DNA of 64,000 bases, from NCBI GenBank assembly GCA_963626555.1, contig CAVFXQ010000003.1:53999-117998 (forward strand), read 5' to 3'. Below, piece after piece: positions 34,589-43,329 of the stretch (positions are counted from its first letter, which is position 1; each line of letters starts with the position of its first letter). The translations under genes and the position numbers were made by a program. Below the pieces are notes generated by a model. That model ran no database searches and was not told the origin of the DNA. It saw only the letters and a program-made list of their open reading frames with translations. Source of the stretch: UBA1181 sp963626555. GTDB taxonomy: Bacteria > Bacteroidota > Bacteroidia > Bacteroidales > Paludibacteraceae.

Positions 34589-35530
34589 TTATTTAGTAAG
34601 GTAGTTCTCGCTGATTGATCTGTTGTCGAGAACACGTTGAATAGTGTCGGCGAACAAAGATGCGACAGAAAGAATGTGAGCCTTCTTACATGTCTTGTGG
34701 AATGGAATAGAGTTCGTGAATACGATTTCTTCCAAAGCAGATTCATCTACGCGTGAACTTGCAGGGTCGGACATAACGGCATGGGTTACGACGGCGCGAA
34801 CTGATTTTGCGCCAGCATTGGCGAATAAACCTGCGGCTTTCGTGAGTGTGCCAGCGGTGTCTACCATATCGTCAAGAATAACAACGTTCTTATCTTTTAC
34901 GTCGCCGATGATTGTCATTTCGCTAACTACGTTGGCCTTTTCTCTGCTCTTGTGGCAAAGCACCATTGGACATCCGAGGTACTTAGAGTAAGAATTAGCA
35001 CGTTTTGAACCACCGACATCGGGAGAAGCGATAACGAGGTTCTCCAGCTTGAGTGATTGAATGTATGGCAAAAACACCGTAGAAGCGTAAAGATGATCTA
35101 CAGGAATGTCGAAGAATCCTTGGATTTGGTCTGCGTGAAGATCCATAGTGATGAGGCGGTCTATACCCGCTGTAGTCAACATATCTGCAACTAACTTAGC
35201 TCCGATGGCAACACGTGGTTTGTCTTTACGATCTTGTCTTGCCCATCCGAAATAAGGGATTACGGCAACAATCTTGTAGGCTGACGCACGCTTCGCCGCA
35301 TCAATCATCAACAAGAGTTCCATCAAATTGTCGGCGGTTGGCACTGTCGACTGCACTAAGAACACATAGCGACCACGAACGGACTCTTCGTAAGAAACTC
35401 CAAACTCGCCATCTGCAAATTTTTGCAAATTGATTCTACCCAATTCGCAACCTAAATGGTTACAAATCTCTTCTGCCAAATATCTTGTGTTTGATCCGGC
35501 AAAGACTGTAAAAGGATGTTGACTGTCCAT
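34589..35530 (-). CDS. prs: Ribose-phosphate pyrophosphokinase
   Basis: 313 aa from the ATG at 35530 (M-D-S-Q-H-P-F-T-V-F-A-G-S); an in-frame start at 35575 overlaps the -7 box. Motifs: F-A-D-G-E-F-G-V, P-Y-F-G-W-A-R-Q-D-R-K (ATP loop), the D-L-H-A-D-Q-I-Q-G-F-F metal site and the PRPP loop V-I-L-D-D-M-V-D-T-A-G-T-L. It makes PRPP for nucleotide, His and Trp synthesis. Monocistronic. Confidence 0.97.
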   Translation of the reverse strand: MDSQHPFTVFAGSNTRYLAEEICNHLGCELGRINLQKFADGEFGVSYEESVRGRYVFLVQSTVPTADNLMELLLMIDAAKRASAYKIVAVIPYFGWARQDRKDKPRVAIGAKLVADMLTTAGIDRLITMDLHADQIQGFFDIPVDHLYASTVFLPYIQSLKLENLVIASPDVGGSKRANSYSKYLGCPMVLCHKSREKANVVSEMTIIGDVKDKNVVILDDMVDTAGTLTKAAGLFANAGAKSVRAVVTHAVMSDPASSRVDESALEEIVFTNSIPFHKTCKKAHILSVASLFADTIQRVLDNRSISENYLTK

Positions 35531-35572
35531 TGACTCTATTTTTGGAATAAAATTTGTCGTTTTTTGTTTCTG

Positions 35573-35580
35573 CAAAGTTA
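35573..35580 (-). promoter_or_regulatory. -7 box for prs
   Basis: Minus-strand TAACTTTG, 42 bp before the chosen start at 35530. It rules against the longer frame from 35575. Confidence 0.55.
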
Positions 35581-35657
35581 GTAGATTTTTTGTTTGCTTG
35601 TTGTTTTTATGTAGGGTATTTTTGTATAGTAATTTTTGAAATTTGCTTTTTGCGTTT

Positions 35658-36083
35658 ATGGAATCGTGCGAAAAAGTTTTTGAGAAGACTAAAATTCGAA
35701 ATACGGCCGTCCGTCAGTTGGTGTGGAAGGCTATTTCTGAATTTGACTATGCGTTCTCATTGGCAGATCTTGAATATAGGCTCATTACTGTTGATAAGTC
35801 TTCCTTGTTTCGTACACTTACACTTTTCAAAGAAAGGGAGTTGTTGCATGAGGTAGACGATGGTTCTGGTTCTGTAAAATATTGTGTATGTGATTGTTGC
35901 GATGAAATAGACGAACATAGACATCATCAACATCATGTGCATATCACCTGCGTTGTTTGCAAGAAAACATTTTGTTTGAAGAAGCTTACTATTCCTTTGG
36001 TGAATATTCCTAAAGATTTTGAAGTGGAGGAAATTAATTATGTCGTAAAGGGGATTTGTGCTAAATGTCGGAAAAAAACATAG
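35658..36083 (+). CDS. Fur-family transcriptional regulator
   Basis: 141 aa from the ATG at 35658. A winged helix (R-N-T-A-V-R-Q-L-V-W, F-S-L-A-D-L-E-Y-R, S-S-L-F-R-T-L-T-L-F) is followed by the metal-binding dimerisation domain: a His-rich stretch (H-R-H-H-Q-H-H-V-H), C-V-V-C-K-K-T-F-C and C-terminal C-A-K-C, a structural zinc site. The spacing is closer to Zur/PerR-like members than to classical Fur, but the metal sensed cannot be fixed from sequence. No regulon site was identified. The upstream neighbour prs is divergent. Confidence 0.85.
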   Translation: MESCEKVFEKTKIRNTAVRQLVWKAISEFDYAFSLADLEYRLITVDKSSLFRTLTLFKERELLHEVDDGSGSVKYCVCDCCDEIDEHRHHQHHVHITCVVCKKTFCLKKLTIPLVNIPKDFEVEEINYVVKGICAKCRKKT

Positions 36084-36209
36084 TCCAAAGTAATCCCCTG
36101 CTTTCCTTTCTCTATACATATTCTTTGTCATTAATTCTAAAATTGGTGTGTTTATTTATAACGTTGTTAAATAAATTGAAAAAGACATCGTTTATAAGTT
36201 AAAATACAT

Positions 36210-36217
36210 TAATTTTG
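36210..36217 (+). promoter_or_regulatory. -7 box for the CrtI-like oxidoreductase gene
   Basis: TAATTTTG, 53 bp before the start at 36270. The 186-bp gap after the Fur gene shows no clear hairpin. Confidence 0.45.
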
Positions 36218-36269
36218 AATCATTGATTGTTGAAATAGAAATGATGATGATTGAAGAAAATAGGTAAAA

Positions 36270-37787
36270 ATGTCGGGGAAAAAGAAAATCTTGATTATCG
36301 GAGGGGGCGTTGCGGGAATGTCTGCTGGTATCTACGCACAGACGAACGGATTCGATTCTATTGTTATAGAGAAGCATAGCATACCAGGTGGTATTTGCAC
36401 GGCCTGGTATCGTAAACGTTATAAGTTTGATTATAGCATCCAGTGGTTGGTCGGCACAAAAGAGGGAGCATTCCACGATACAATGTGGGAGACAGGTATT
36501 TTGGATGATACTGTTAAGGTGCTTAATTCGGATATTCATAATAAGAACGTAGACAAGAATGGCGCGGATTTTATTATCTATACCAAGGTGAGAAGATGGC
36601 GTCGTTACCTTTTGAGAATGGCTCCTGAGGATTTCATAGCTATCAACCGATTGTGTCGTGATATTCGTTGGGCTTCCCATCTTCGTCCGTTCGACATTGC
36701 GCCCGCTTTGCGCAAGCCTTGGCATTATGTGAAGGCTCTTTATCATTGTTGGCCTTCTCTCTATATGGCTTTGCGTCATAAGGGTAAAACATTTCAAGAA
36801 TACATTGATTCTCTGCATTTTAAGAATGCGTATCTTCGCAGTAGAATGTTACAGATTTATGGCGAAAATAACTTCTCTGCTTACGCTTTCTTGCTCATTA
36901 TGGGGTGGTATCTGCGTAAAAATGCGGGTTATCCGATGGGTGGCTCTTTGGGAGTCGCAGAACGTATGCAGAAGAAATACGAGTCGCTCGGAGGCCAGTT
37001 CCTCTTCAAGAAGGAGGTTGAAGAAATATTAGTTGAAAATGGCAGAGCGAAGGGTGTGCGTCTGAAGGATGGAACGGTTATGGAGGCGGACTATGTGATC
37101 AGTGCTGCCGATGGCTATTCAACCTTGTATAATATGCTAAAGGGAAAGTTTAACTCAAAGAAAATTGAGCAGGCTTATAAAAACTGGCATCGTTTTTCCT
37201 CTATTGTACAGGTGTCTTTCGGTATCAATAAGAAGATTGAAACAGACTATCATATTCAGGTCGTTCTGGCACAAGGAGAGAAGATCGGCAGTACGACAAT
37301 CTCTCATAGCTATCGTGTGCTGAATTACGACTTTGATTCGAGTATGGCTCCTGAAAACAAAACTGCGATTGTCTTTCGCTACGAGAGCCCGTATGAGTTG
37401 TGGGAGAATATGACGGACGAGGAGTATAAGACAGAAAAGCAGTTGATAGCCAAGGATGTCCGTCAGCTTTTAGAGAAACATTATCCTGGCAGCTCAGAAC
37501 TTATTGAGGTTACGGATGTCGCTACACCTCGCACAACGATTCGCTATACCGGTGCGTGGAAAGGTGCTTATGAAGGCTTTTTGCCGACACCTAAAAATGT
37601 GATTGAACAATTAGACCAGAAACTGCCTAATTTGGATCATTTCTACATGGCAGGGCAATGGTTGTTTCCTGGGGGAGGAATACCTCCGTCTGTTGAATCT
37701 GGCAAATGGGCGATTCAGTTGATTTGCAGAGACGAGAATGTTCGGTTTAGAGCGAAGCAAAAACATAACCTGTTTTGCAGAAAATAG
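36270..37787 (+). CDS. FAD-dependent oxidoreductase, phytoene desaturase/CrtI-like
   Basis: 505 aa. N-terminal dinucleotide-binding motif I-I-G-G-G-V-A-G-M-S-A-G-I-Y-A with E-K at the end of beta2 (I-V-I-E-K-H), and a C-terminal FAD-contact segment F-Y-M-A-G-Q-W-L-F-P-G-G-G-I-P-P-S-V-E-S-G. The middle contains G-G-S-L-G-V-A-E-R-M. These features fit the CrtI/retinol-saturase-like group of amine-oxidase-fold enzymes. There is no crtB or other carotenoid gene nearby, so the substrate is open. The last residues (K-Q-K-H-N-L-F-C-R-K) are basic. Confidence 0.88.
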   Translation: MSGKKKILIIGGGVAGMSAGIYAQTNGFDSIVIEKHSIPGGICTAWYRKRYKFDYSIQWLVGTKEGAFHDTMWETGILDDTVKVLNSDIHNKNVDKNGADFIIYTKVRRWRRYLLRMAPEDFIAINRLCRDIRWASHLRPFDIAPALRKPWHYVKALYHCWPSLYMALRHKGKTFQEYIDSLHFKNAYLRSRMLQIYGENNFSAYAFLLIMGWYLRKNAGYPMGGSLGVAERMQKKYESLGGQFLFKKEVEEILVENGRAKGVRLKDGTVMEADYVISAADGYSTLYNMLKGKFNSKKIEQAYKNWHRFSSIVQVSFGINKKIETDYHIQVVLAQGEKIGSTTISHSYRVLNYDFDSSMAPENKTAIVFRYESPYELWENMTDEEYKTEKQLIAKDVRQLLEKHYPGSSELIEVTDVATPRTTIRYTGAWKGAYEGFLPTPKNVIEQLDQKLPNLDHFYMAGQWLFPGGGIPPSVESGKWAIQLICRDENVRFRAKQKHNLFCRK

Positions 37788-37807
37788 GGAAACACAAGCT
37801 TTTTTCG

Positions 37808-37858
37808 AAATAGAAAGGAAGCGCACAGCGAAGTAATTAATGCGTTTCCTTTCTATTT
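37808..37858. terminator. Bidirectional terminator between convergent genes
   Basis: An 18-bp stem with one mismatch (AAATAGAAAGGAAGCGCA with TGCGTTTCCTTTCTATTT) around a 15-nt loop, followed by T-run on the plus strand. It overlaps the stop codon of the flippase-like gene at 37853. Confidence 0.8.
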
Positions 37859-38830
37859 TTTGTTAATGAAAGGTAGAACTAATGAACACCCAAAGCCGAC
37901 AACGCAGTTGACGATAATCTCAACTAAATGGGCGAGGATGGCAAAAGTGCCAGCTTGCGTGGCGGTTACGCCATAGATCATCAATGCTTGGATAGTCATG
38001 AATTCGTAGGTTCCGATGCCTCCCTGCACGGGAACTACCATTCCTAAAGCTCCAAAAACGTATGTTACTAAACCTGCTTCCATGGAGAGTTGCTCTGTGA
38101 AATCGAACATCCAGAAACTACAATAGAGCATAAAAAAGTAGATGACGAAAATTAAAATTGAGTAGAATAAGAAGAGAGGTTTGTTTTTGACTTTTGTAAA
38201 CGATTTAAGTCCATTCCAAATTCCCGTTCCCATTTCTTTTCCTTTTTGGAAGACTTTCCATGTTGATATTTTTTTCCAAAAGAAAACGACTCCTAATACG
38301 AACGCCAAGATAATGGTCCATATTATGGGGTTGGAGAAAATTCCAGAGATTTTATCCCAAACGTGAACATCTGAAAGGATATTTCTAAAAACTTCAAATT
38401 CGGCTATGACAGTGAAAAAGACAATGAGTAGGGTAACCAACATATCGAAGGCACGTTCTGTGATGACGGTTCCGAACAGTTCGCTCATCGGGATTTTTTC
38501 ATATTTTTTGAGTACTCCACAACGTGCCACCTCACCAGCACGTGGAAATATATGGTTGACGAAATAGCCAAACATCACCGCACAAAAAGTGTTTTTCATG
38601 GCAGGTGTTTGTGCTACGGGTTCAATCAGCATGTTCCAACGCAACGCTCGCACCCAACTGCTCAGCAAACAAAGTAAGATTGGAACTACAACGTATCCCC
38701 ATTTTGCAGAGTGAAAGATAGTTCGCATCTCGTTCAAATCCAATTGCTTGTAAACGAAATAGAAGACGAGAATGCCTAATCCTAACGAAATGACGATTTG
38801 TATAATATCTTTGCTTTTTAGTTTTTCCAT
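37853..38830 (-). CDS. YbhN/UPF0104-type flippase-like membrane protein (lysylphosphatidylglycerol synthase TM region)
   Basis: 325 aa from the ATG at 38830. About eight membrane helices; family marks include S-S-W-V-R-A-L-R-W, F-G-Y-F-V-N-H-I-F-P-R-A-G-E-V-A-R-C, T-E-R-A-F-D and P-V-Q-G-G-I-G-T-Y-E. The soluble MprF-type synthase domain is absent, so it is only the transmembrane (flippase-like) part, as in YbhN or AglD-type proteins. A lipid or lipid-linked substrate in the inner membrane is likely but unidentified. Divergent from rsmA. Confidence 0.85.
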   Translation of the reverse strand: MEKLKSKDIIQIVISLGLGILVFYFVYKQLDLNEMRTIFHSAKWGYVVVPILLCLLSSWVRALRWNMLIEPVAQTPAMKNTFCAVMFGYFVNHIFPRAGEVARCGVLKKYEKIPMSELFGTVITERAFDMLVTLLIVFFTVIAEFEVFRNILSDVHVWDKISGIFSNPIIWTIILAFVLGVVFFWKKISTWKVFQKGKEMGTGIWNGLKSFTKVKNKPLFLFYSILIFVIYFFMLYCSFWMFDFTEQLSMEAGLVTYVFGALGMVVPVQGGIGTYEFMTIQALMIYGVTATQAGTFAILAHLVEIIVNCVVGFGCSLVLPFINKK

Positions 38831-38852
38831 GTTGTTGATTCTTTTGCGGTCG

Positions 38853-38882
38853 CAAAGGTAAACATTTCTTTGCTTTTGCAAA
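38853..38882 (-). promoter_or_regulatory. Promoter for the flippase-like gene
   Basis: Minus strand TTTG (38882-38879), 18-bp spacer, TACCTTTG (38860-38853), 23 bp before the start. It overlaps the divergent rsmA promoter. Confidence 0.55.
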
Positions 38883-38905
38883 TTGGTAAAATTTTTCTAA
38901 CTTTG
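38875..38905 (+). promoter_or_regulatory. Promoter for rsmA-corA-obg
   Basis: TTTG (38875-38878), 19-bp spacer, TAACTTTG (38898-38905). The leader to rsmA is about 70 nt. Confidence 0.65.
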
Positions 38906-38981
38906 TCTTTGGCTAATGCGAGAACAGGAAAAGTTGCAAAAGTTCGAACGATATAGTAAAAAACGATAAAGCCGATGGAAG

Positions 38982-39773
38982 ATGGAAGTCACGCCCAAGA
39001 AATTCTTAGGGCAGCATTTTTTGAAAGATCTGAATATTGCCCAAAACATCGCTGAAAGTTTGGAGGTGTCTGAGCCGACTAATGTGTTAGAAATCGGTCC
39101 AGGCATGGGTGTTTTGACACAATTCTTGTTGAAAAATCCACAGATAAACCTTAAAGTGGTGGAATTAGACCGAGAGTCGGTCGACTATCTGAATGAAAAC
39201 TATCCTGAGTTGGATGGCAGAATACTTGCAGAGGACTTCCTGAAATCTGATTTGACGCACCTGTTTGAGGGTCAGTCTTTTAACTTAATAGGAAACTATC
39301 CTTATAATATTTCTAGCCAGATATTTTTCCGTGTGTTAGAATATCGAGACCGAATACCAGTCTGTTCTGGCATGATACAGAAGGAAGTAGCTGAGCGTAT
39401 CGCAGCCAAACCTAATTGCAAAGCATACGGAATCCTAAGTGTGTTGCTTCAAGCATTCTATGATATAGAGTATTTGTTCACCGTTCACGAATATGTGTTT
39501 GACCCGCCTCCGAAGGTAAAGTCCGCAGTTATCCGTATGCGTCGTAACAGGGTGAGCCAACTTGAATGTGATGAGCAGTTATTCATAAAAGTAGTAAAAA
39601 CCACCTTTAATCAACGACGGAAAATGTTGCGGAACACTCTCGCCAACCTATCCGTGCCTAAAGATTCTGCACTGATGCAAGAGCCTATTGCTACTAAGCG
39701 TCCTGAACAATTGAGTGTGGCAGACTTTGTGGCACTAACGAATCGAGTACAAGAAGAGTTAGCAAAAATTTAA
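38982..39773 (+). CDS. rsmA: 16S rRNA (adenine1518/1519-N6) dimethyltransferase
   Basis: 263 aa. K-K-F-L-G-Q-H-F-L at the N-terminus, SAM-binding motif I L-E-I-G-P-G-M-G-V-L-T, acidic V-V-E-L-D-R, A-E-D-F-L and the catalytic N-L/Y-P-Y motif as G-N-Y-P-Y-N-I-S. It dimethylates two adenines in the 3' end of 16S rRNA during 30S assembly. First gene of a tight rsmA-corA-obg unit (4 and 14 bp gaps). Confidence 0.97.
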   Translation: MEVTPKKFLGQHFLKDLNIAQNIAESLEVSEPTNVLEIGPGMGVLTQFLLKNPQINLKVVELDRESVDYLNENYPELDGRILAEDFLKSDLTHLFEGQSFNLIGNYPYNISSQIFFRVLEYRDRIPVCSGMIQKEVAERIAAKPNCKAYGILSVLLQAFYDIEYLFTVHEYVFDPPPKVKSAVIRMRRNRVSQLECDEQLFIKVVKTTFNQRRKMLRNTLANLSVPKDSALMQEPIATKRPEQLSVADFVALTNRVQEELAKI

Positions 39774-39777
39774 AGGT

Positions 39778-40740
39778 ATGCAGCAAAATATTCAACAGGT
39801 GCGGTTGTTCTATTTTGAGAATAATCGGCTGAAGATTGCAAAGGATATCGAAATTCTAAAAGAGATTCCTTTGAAAAATTTTGTTTGGATTGATTTGAAC
39901 GATGTTGCTCCCGAAACGGAGTCGGAGTTGGAGCAGTTCCTGAAGATCTATATTCAGGAAGAAGAGGAAATAGAAGAGATTGAGATGTCTTCTCGTTACA
40001 TAGAAACGGAAGATACTATGGTGGCGAACTCGAATTTCTTATTAGATACGTTCGAAAAAGAGCCTGTGTCTTTTATTTTGAAAAATGGAATTTTGGTTTC
40101 AGTTCGAGACAATTCAAATCTGAAATCATTCAATGAGACGGTCAAGAAAATGTTTGCTAATCCTCGAAATTATCCGACAGGTTATCATATATTCGTTGCT
40201 TTGTTAGAGACTCGGGTTGAGTATGATGCGGATATGATTGAGGCAGTAACAAGCGAGATTACAAAATTAAGTAAAACGCTCACCATTGCAGAGGATGTCG
40301 ACGAAGATATGTTGTTGGAAATCAAAAATATGCAAGAACGTGTGATGCACCTTCGCGAGAACATTATCGACAAACAGCGAGTGGTCTCCAACGTCCTGAA
40401 GAGTGCGATGATGCCAAAAGACTTGAAACCTCGTTTGAGCATGGTTATCAAGGATATTAACTCTCTTATCGAGCATACTAAATTTGGCTTTGACCGTTTG
40501 GACTATCTACAAGATACATTCTTAGGTCTCGTAAATATCGAGCAGAATAAGATTATCAAGATATTTACGGTGGTGTCTGTTATCTTTTTGCCTCCGACGT
40601 TGATTGCGAGTATCTATGGTATGAACTTTAAATTTATGCCAGAATTGGATTGGTCATACGGATATTTGTTTTCAATATGCTTGATGGTTATCGCATCGGG
40701 TTTGACATTGTTCATATTTAAAAAGAAAAATTGGTTGTGA
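39778..40740 (+). CDS. corA: CorA-type magnesium/cobalt transporter
   Basis: 320 aa. A long cytoplasmic alpha/beta and helical region (to about residue 260) is followed by two C-terminal membrane helices; the first ends in the diagnostic Y-G-M-N-F loop with M-P-E-L-D-W after it. The charged tail F-K-K-K-N-W-L is normal. It forms a pentameric inner-membrane channel for Mg2+ or related divalent cations. Confidence 0.95.
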   Translation: MQQNIQQVRLFYFENNRLKIAKDIEILKEIPLKNFVWIDLNDVAPETESELEQFLKIYIQEEEEIEEIEMSSRYIETEDTMVANSNFLLDTFEKEPVSFILKNGILVSVRDNSNLKSFNETVKKMFANPRNYPTGYHIFVALLETRVEYDADMIEAVTSEITKLSKTLTIAEDVDEDMLLEIKNMQERVMHLRENIIDKQRVVSNVLKSAMMPKDLKPRLSMVIKDINSLIEHTKFGFDRLDYLQDTFLGLVNIEQNKIIKIFTVVSVIFLPPTLIASIYGMNFKFMPELDWSYGYLFSICLMVIASGLTLFIFKKKNWL

Positions 40741-40754
40741 AAATATAGGGAATT

Positions 40755-41873
40755 ATGGCTGAGACGAATTTTGTAGATTATGTTAAGATATATTGCCGAT
40801 CTGGCAAAGGGGGAGCAGGTTCTGCTCACTTGCATCGTGAAAAATACACACCAAAGGGAGGACCCGATGGAGGTGACGGAGGTCGTGGAGGACACGTTAT
40901 CCTTCGAGGTAACAAAAACTATTGGACGCTTATCCATTTGAAATACGAAAAGCATGTTTTGGCAGGCGACGGTGGTAGTGGAAGTTCAAGTCGAAGTTTT
41001 GGGGCGGATGGTGCAGATAAAGTGCTTGAAGTGCCATGCGGAACCGTTGTCTACGATGCAGAAACGGGTGAGTTTATCTGCGATGTCACGGAAGATGGTC
41101 AGGAGGTGATATTGTTGAAAGGCGGTCGCGGTGGTTTAGGAAACTGGCATTTCAAGTCGGCAACGAACCAAACGCCTCGCTATGCGCAGCCAGGAGAACC
41201 TGCTATTGAGAAGACTGTCATTATGGAGTTGAAGGTGTTGGCAGATGTTGGCTTAGTGGGATTCCCGAATGCGGGGAAGTCAACTTTGCTTTCTGTTGTC
41301 TCTGCAGCGAAGCCTAAGATTGCCAATTATCCATTTACAACCTTGGAACCCAATTTAGGTATTGTTGCTTATCGCGATCAGAAATCTTTTGCAATGGCGG
41401 ATATTCCAGGAATTATAGAGGGAGCCAGTGAAGGTAAAGGAATTGGTTTGCGTTTCTTGCGCCATATAGAGAGAAATGCAATCCTTTTGTTCCTTGTCCC
41501 TGCCGATTCTGACGACATTGTTAAGGAGTATGAAATTCTACTGAATGAGTTGTCAAAGTACAATGAAGAATTATTGAAAAAACAACGTATTTTGGCGATT
41601 TCAAAGTGTGATATGATTGACGAAGAGTTGGAGGAAGAAATACGTCAGACATTGCCTACCGATGTGCCAGTTGCATTCTTCTCAAGTGTAACGGGAAATG
41701 GTTTAATGGAGCTTAAAGACTTGATATGGAATGAGTTGAGTAAAGATGTAGACCGACACATGACATTGACGCACCGTCCGATGGATCTTGACGAAGAGGA
41801 TGATTTTAATGAAGATGAGATTGAAATCATAGGGGATGACGATATAGAGATGGAGTGGGACGACGAAGATTGA
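40755..41873 (+). CDS. obg: GTPase Obg/CgtA
   Basis: 372 aa. The Gly-rich OBG domain (K-G-G-A-G-S, G-P-D-G-G-D-G-G-R-G-G-H-V) occupies residues 1-157. The G domain has G1 G-F-P-N-A-G-K-S (169-176), G2 Y-P-F-T-T-L, G3 D-I-P-G-I, and G4 S-K-C-D in place of the usual N-K-x-D. The C-terminus is a strongly acidic tail (about 30 residues, mostly D/E). Obg acts in 50S assembly and stress response. Confidence 0.96.
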   Translation: MAETNFVDYVKIYCRSGKGGAGSAHLHREKYTPKGGPDGGDGGRGGHVILRGNKNYWTLIHLKYEKHVLAGDGGSGSSSRSFGADGADKVLEVPCGTVVYDAETGEFICDVTEDGQEVILLKGGRGGLGNWHFKSATNQTPRYAQPGEPAIEKTVIMELKVLADVGLVGFPNAGKSTLLSVVSAAKPKIANYPFTTLEPNLGIVAYRDQKSFAMADIPGIIEGASEGKGIGLRFLRHIERNAILLFLVPADSDDIVKEYEILLNELSKYNEELLKKQRILAISKCDMIDEELEEEIRQTLPTDVPVAFFSSVTGNGLMELKDLIWNELSKDVDRHMTLTHRPMDLDEEDDFNEDEIEIIGDDDIEMEWDDED

Positions 41874-42016
41874 ATGCCGTAAATATGTTTAGAAAGAGCA
41901 AAGAAGTTGTTCGATAGATGCACTTTGTTGAAAAAAATAATTGATTGAAAATCAGACGATTAGAAAAAGTATGTTGTAAAAACATATTAGGGGGGTAAAA
42001 TTGTACATTTTGTTTT

Positions 42017-42024
42017 TATATTTG
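42017..42024 (+). promoter_or_regulatory. -7 box for the small lipoprotein gene
   Basis: TATATTTG, 56 bp before the start at 42081. The 207-bp gap after obg otherwise holds only AT-rich sequence with an unusual run of six G at 41991-41996. Confidence 0.45.
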
Positions 42025-42080
42025 TAATGTTATTTGAAATTATTAAGGGAAATAACTAATTACTTAAATATAAAAACAAA

Positions 42081-42404
42081 ATGGGAAAGAGAAAGTTTTT
42101 GGGATTGCTATGGGTTATTGTGGCATTTTTTTTAATATTGAACATGTCGTGTAAAAAAAGTTCGGATGAAGAAGAGGAGATTGAAACCTATGAAGTAACT
42201 GTCGTTAACAACTCTTCGAGTTCGTATGCTGTCTATATAGACGATAACTACCAAGAAACGTTGAAAGGTGGTCATTATGGAAAGTATAAGGTCTCGATAC
42301 ATGGTGTCCATTATGCTAGGGTTCTTCAAAAAACGGGATATACTTTATACCCATCTGAGTATAAAACTACGTTTGTTTATGGTGGGTCTGATATGTGGAT
42401 TTAG
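42081..42404 (+). CDS. Small lipoprotein, unknown function
   Basis: 107 aa. Lipoprotein signal with lipobox L-N-M-S-C, then an acidic linker (D-E-E-E-E-I-E). The mature domain has short beta-strands (Y-E-V-T-V-V-N-N-S-S, Y-A-V-Y-I-D-D-N-Y-Q, K-V-S-I-H-G-V-H-Y-A) resembling a small Ig or PEGA-like sandwich. I do not recognise a family. It is 21 bp upstream of the tandem paralogues and probably in the same transcript. Confidence 0.6.
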   Translation: MGKRKFLGLLWVIVAFFLILNMSCKKSSDEEEEIETYEVTVVNNSSSSYAVYIDDNYQETLKGGHYGKYKVSIHGVHYARVLQKTGYTLYPSEYKTTFVYGGSDMWI

Positions 42405-42425
42405 GTAAATCAAGACATAAAAGCA

Positions 42426-43316
42426 ATGAGGTTGAGCCTATTTTTGACGTTATTTGTCACGTTGTTTGCTAATTCTGTATTTGCGGTTGATATTATAGTA
42501 ACAAAATCTGCAAAGAAGATTGATGCAAAGGTTTTGGAGGTGTCTTCGGATGAGATTAAGTATAAGAAGGTGACCAATCTTGATGGACCGACATATATTT
42601 TGAAAATTTCTGAAATTCAAACTATTGTCTATGATAATGGAGAGGTGGAAACTTTTAAAATAAAATGTCAAGAAAATAAAGAAGAGAAGTCGCAAAAAAT
42701 TGTCAATAAACAGAGAAAGCCCCAAGAAAGTGTTGTTAAATATCAACCAACGCCACAACAAAGGGAACATGACGAGTTGGAGTTGCGTCGCATGATCTAT
42801 AATCGTAGCAATATTGGTAGAATTCCCAATTTAAACTCAGCTTATAGTCTTCGTTATTTTGTTAATAGTTTTAATTATAATCAAGATGGTTTTCTTGAGT
42901 ATAGGAAATTAGATGGCGTGAAATTATCAAATCATCAATATGCTGAGTATCTGAGGACTCGCTGCAGGCCGGCGTATGATAAGTATATAAGTGGCTGTAA
43001 TTTAGCGTCTATTGGTTGTTGTTTGACTATTATGGGTGATTGTCTTCTGCTTTCAGGCGTAATATGTTTGGCAAGTTATACTCCAGTTGATGATGACAGC
43101 TATTATAGGGAGTTGGTGAAGTATGCATACGGAACAGCAGGAACTATTGTTGGATCTGTTTGTGCTATAGTGGGGCTTCCTTTATGGATTTCTGGTTCAG
43201 TGAGAAGAGGACGTTCAATCAAGATTTATAATGAAGAATGCGGTGGCAATGATACCTCATTTGAATATCGCATAGGCTATACTGGGAAAGGTGTAGGCTT
43301 GGCGTTGAATTTCTAA
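42426..43316 (+). CDS. Envelope protein, tandem paralogue 1
   Basis: 296 aa with signal peptide (M-R-L-S-L-F-L-T-L-F-V-T-L-F-A-N-S-V-F-A). The first mature domain is beta-rich: D-I-I-V-T-K-S-A-K-K-I-D-A-K-V-L, S-S-D-E-I-K-Y-K-K, E-I-Q-T-I-V-Y-D-N-G-E-V-E. A charged linker follows, then two hydrophobic segments (residues about 190-215 and 235-260), and the end G-K-G-V-G-L-A-L-N-F. The downstream gene has the same architecture. The two hydrophobic segments suggest membrane insertion after export, or a lipid-facing hairpin. Function unknown. Confidence 0.65.
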   Translation: MRLSLFLTLFVTLFANSVFAVDIIVTKSAKKIDAKVLEVSSDEIKYKKVTNLDGPTYILKISEIQTIVYDNGEVETFKIKCQENKEEKSQKIVNKQRKPQESVVKYQPTPQQREHDELELRRMIYNRSNIGRIPNLNSAYSLRYFVNSFNYNQDGFLEYRKLDGVKLSNHQYAEYLRTRCRPAYDKYISGCNLASIGCCLTIMGDCLLLSGVICLASYTPVDDDSYYRELVKYAYGTAGTIVGSVCAIVGLPLWISGSVRRGRSIKIYNEECGGNDTSFEYRIGYTGKGVGLALNF

Positions 43317-43329
43317 AATATTTGCGGTT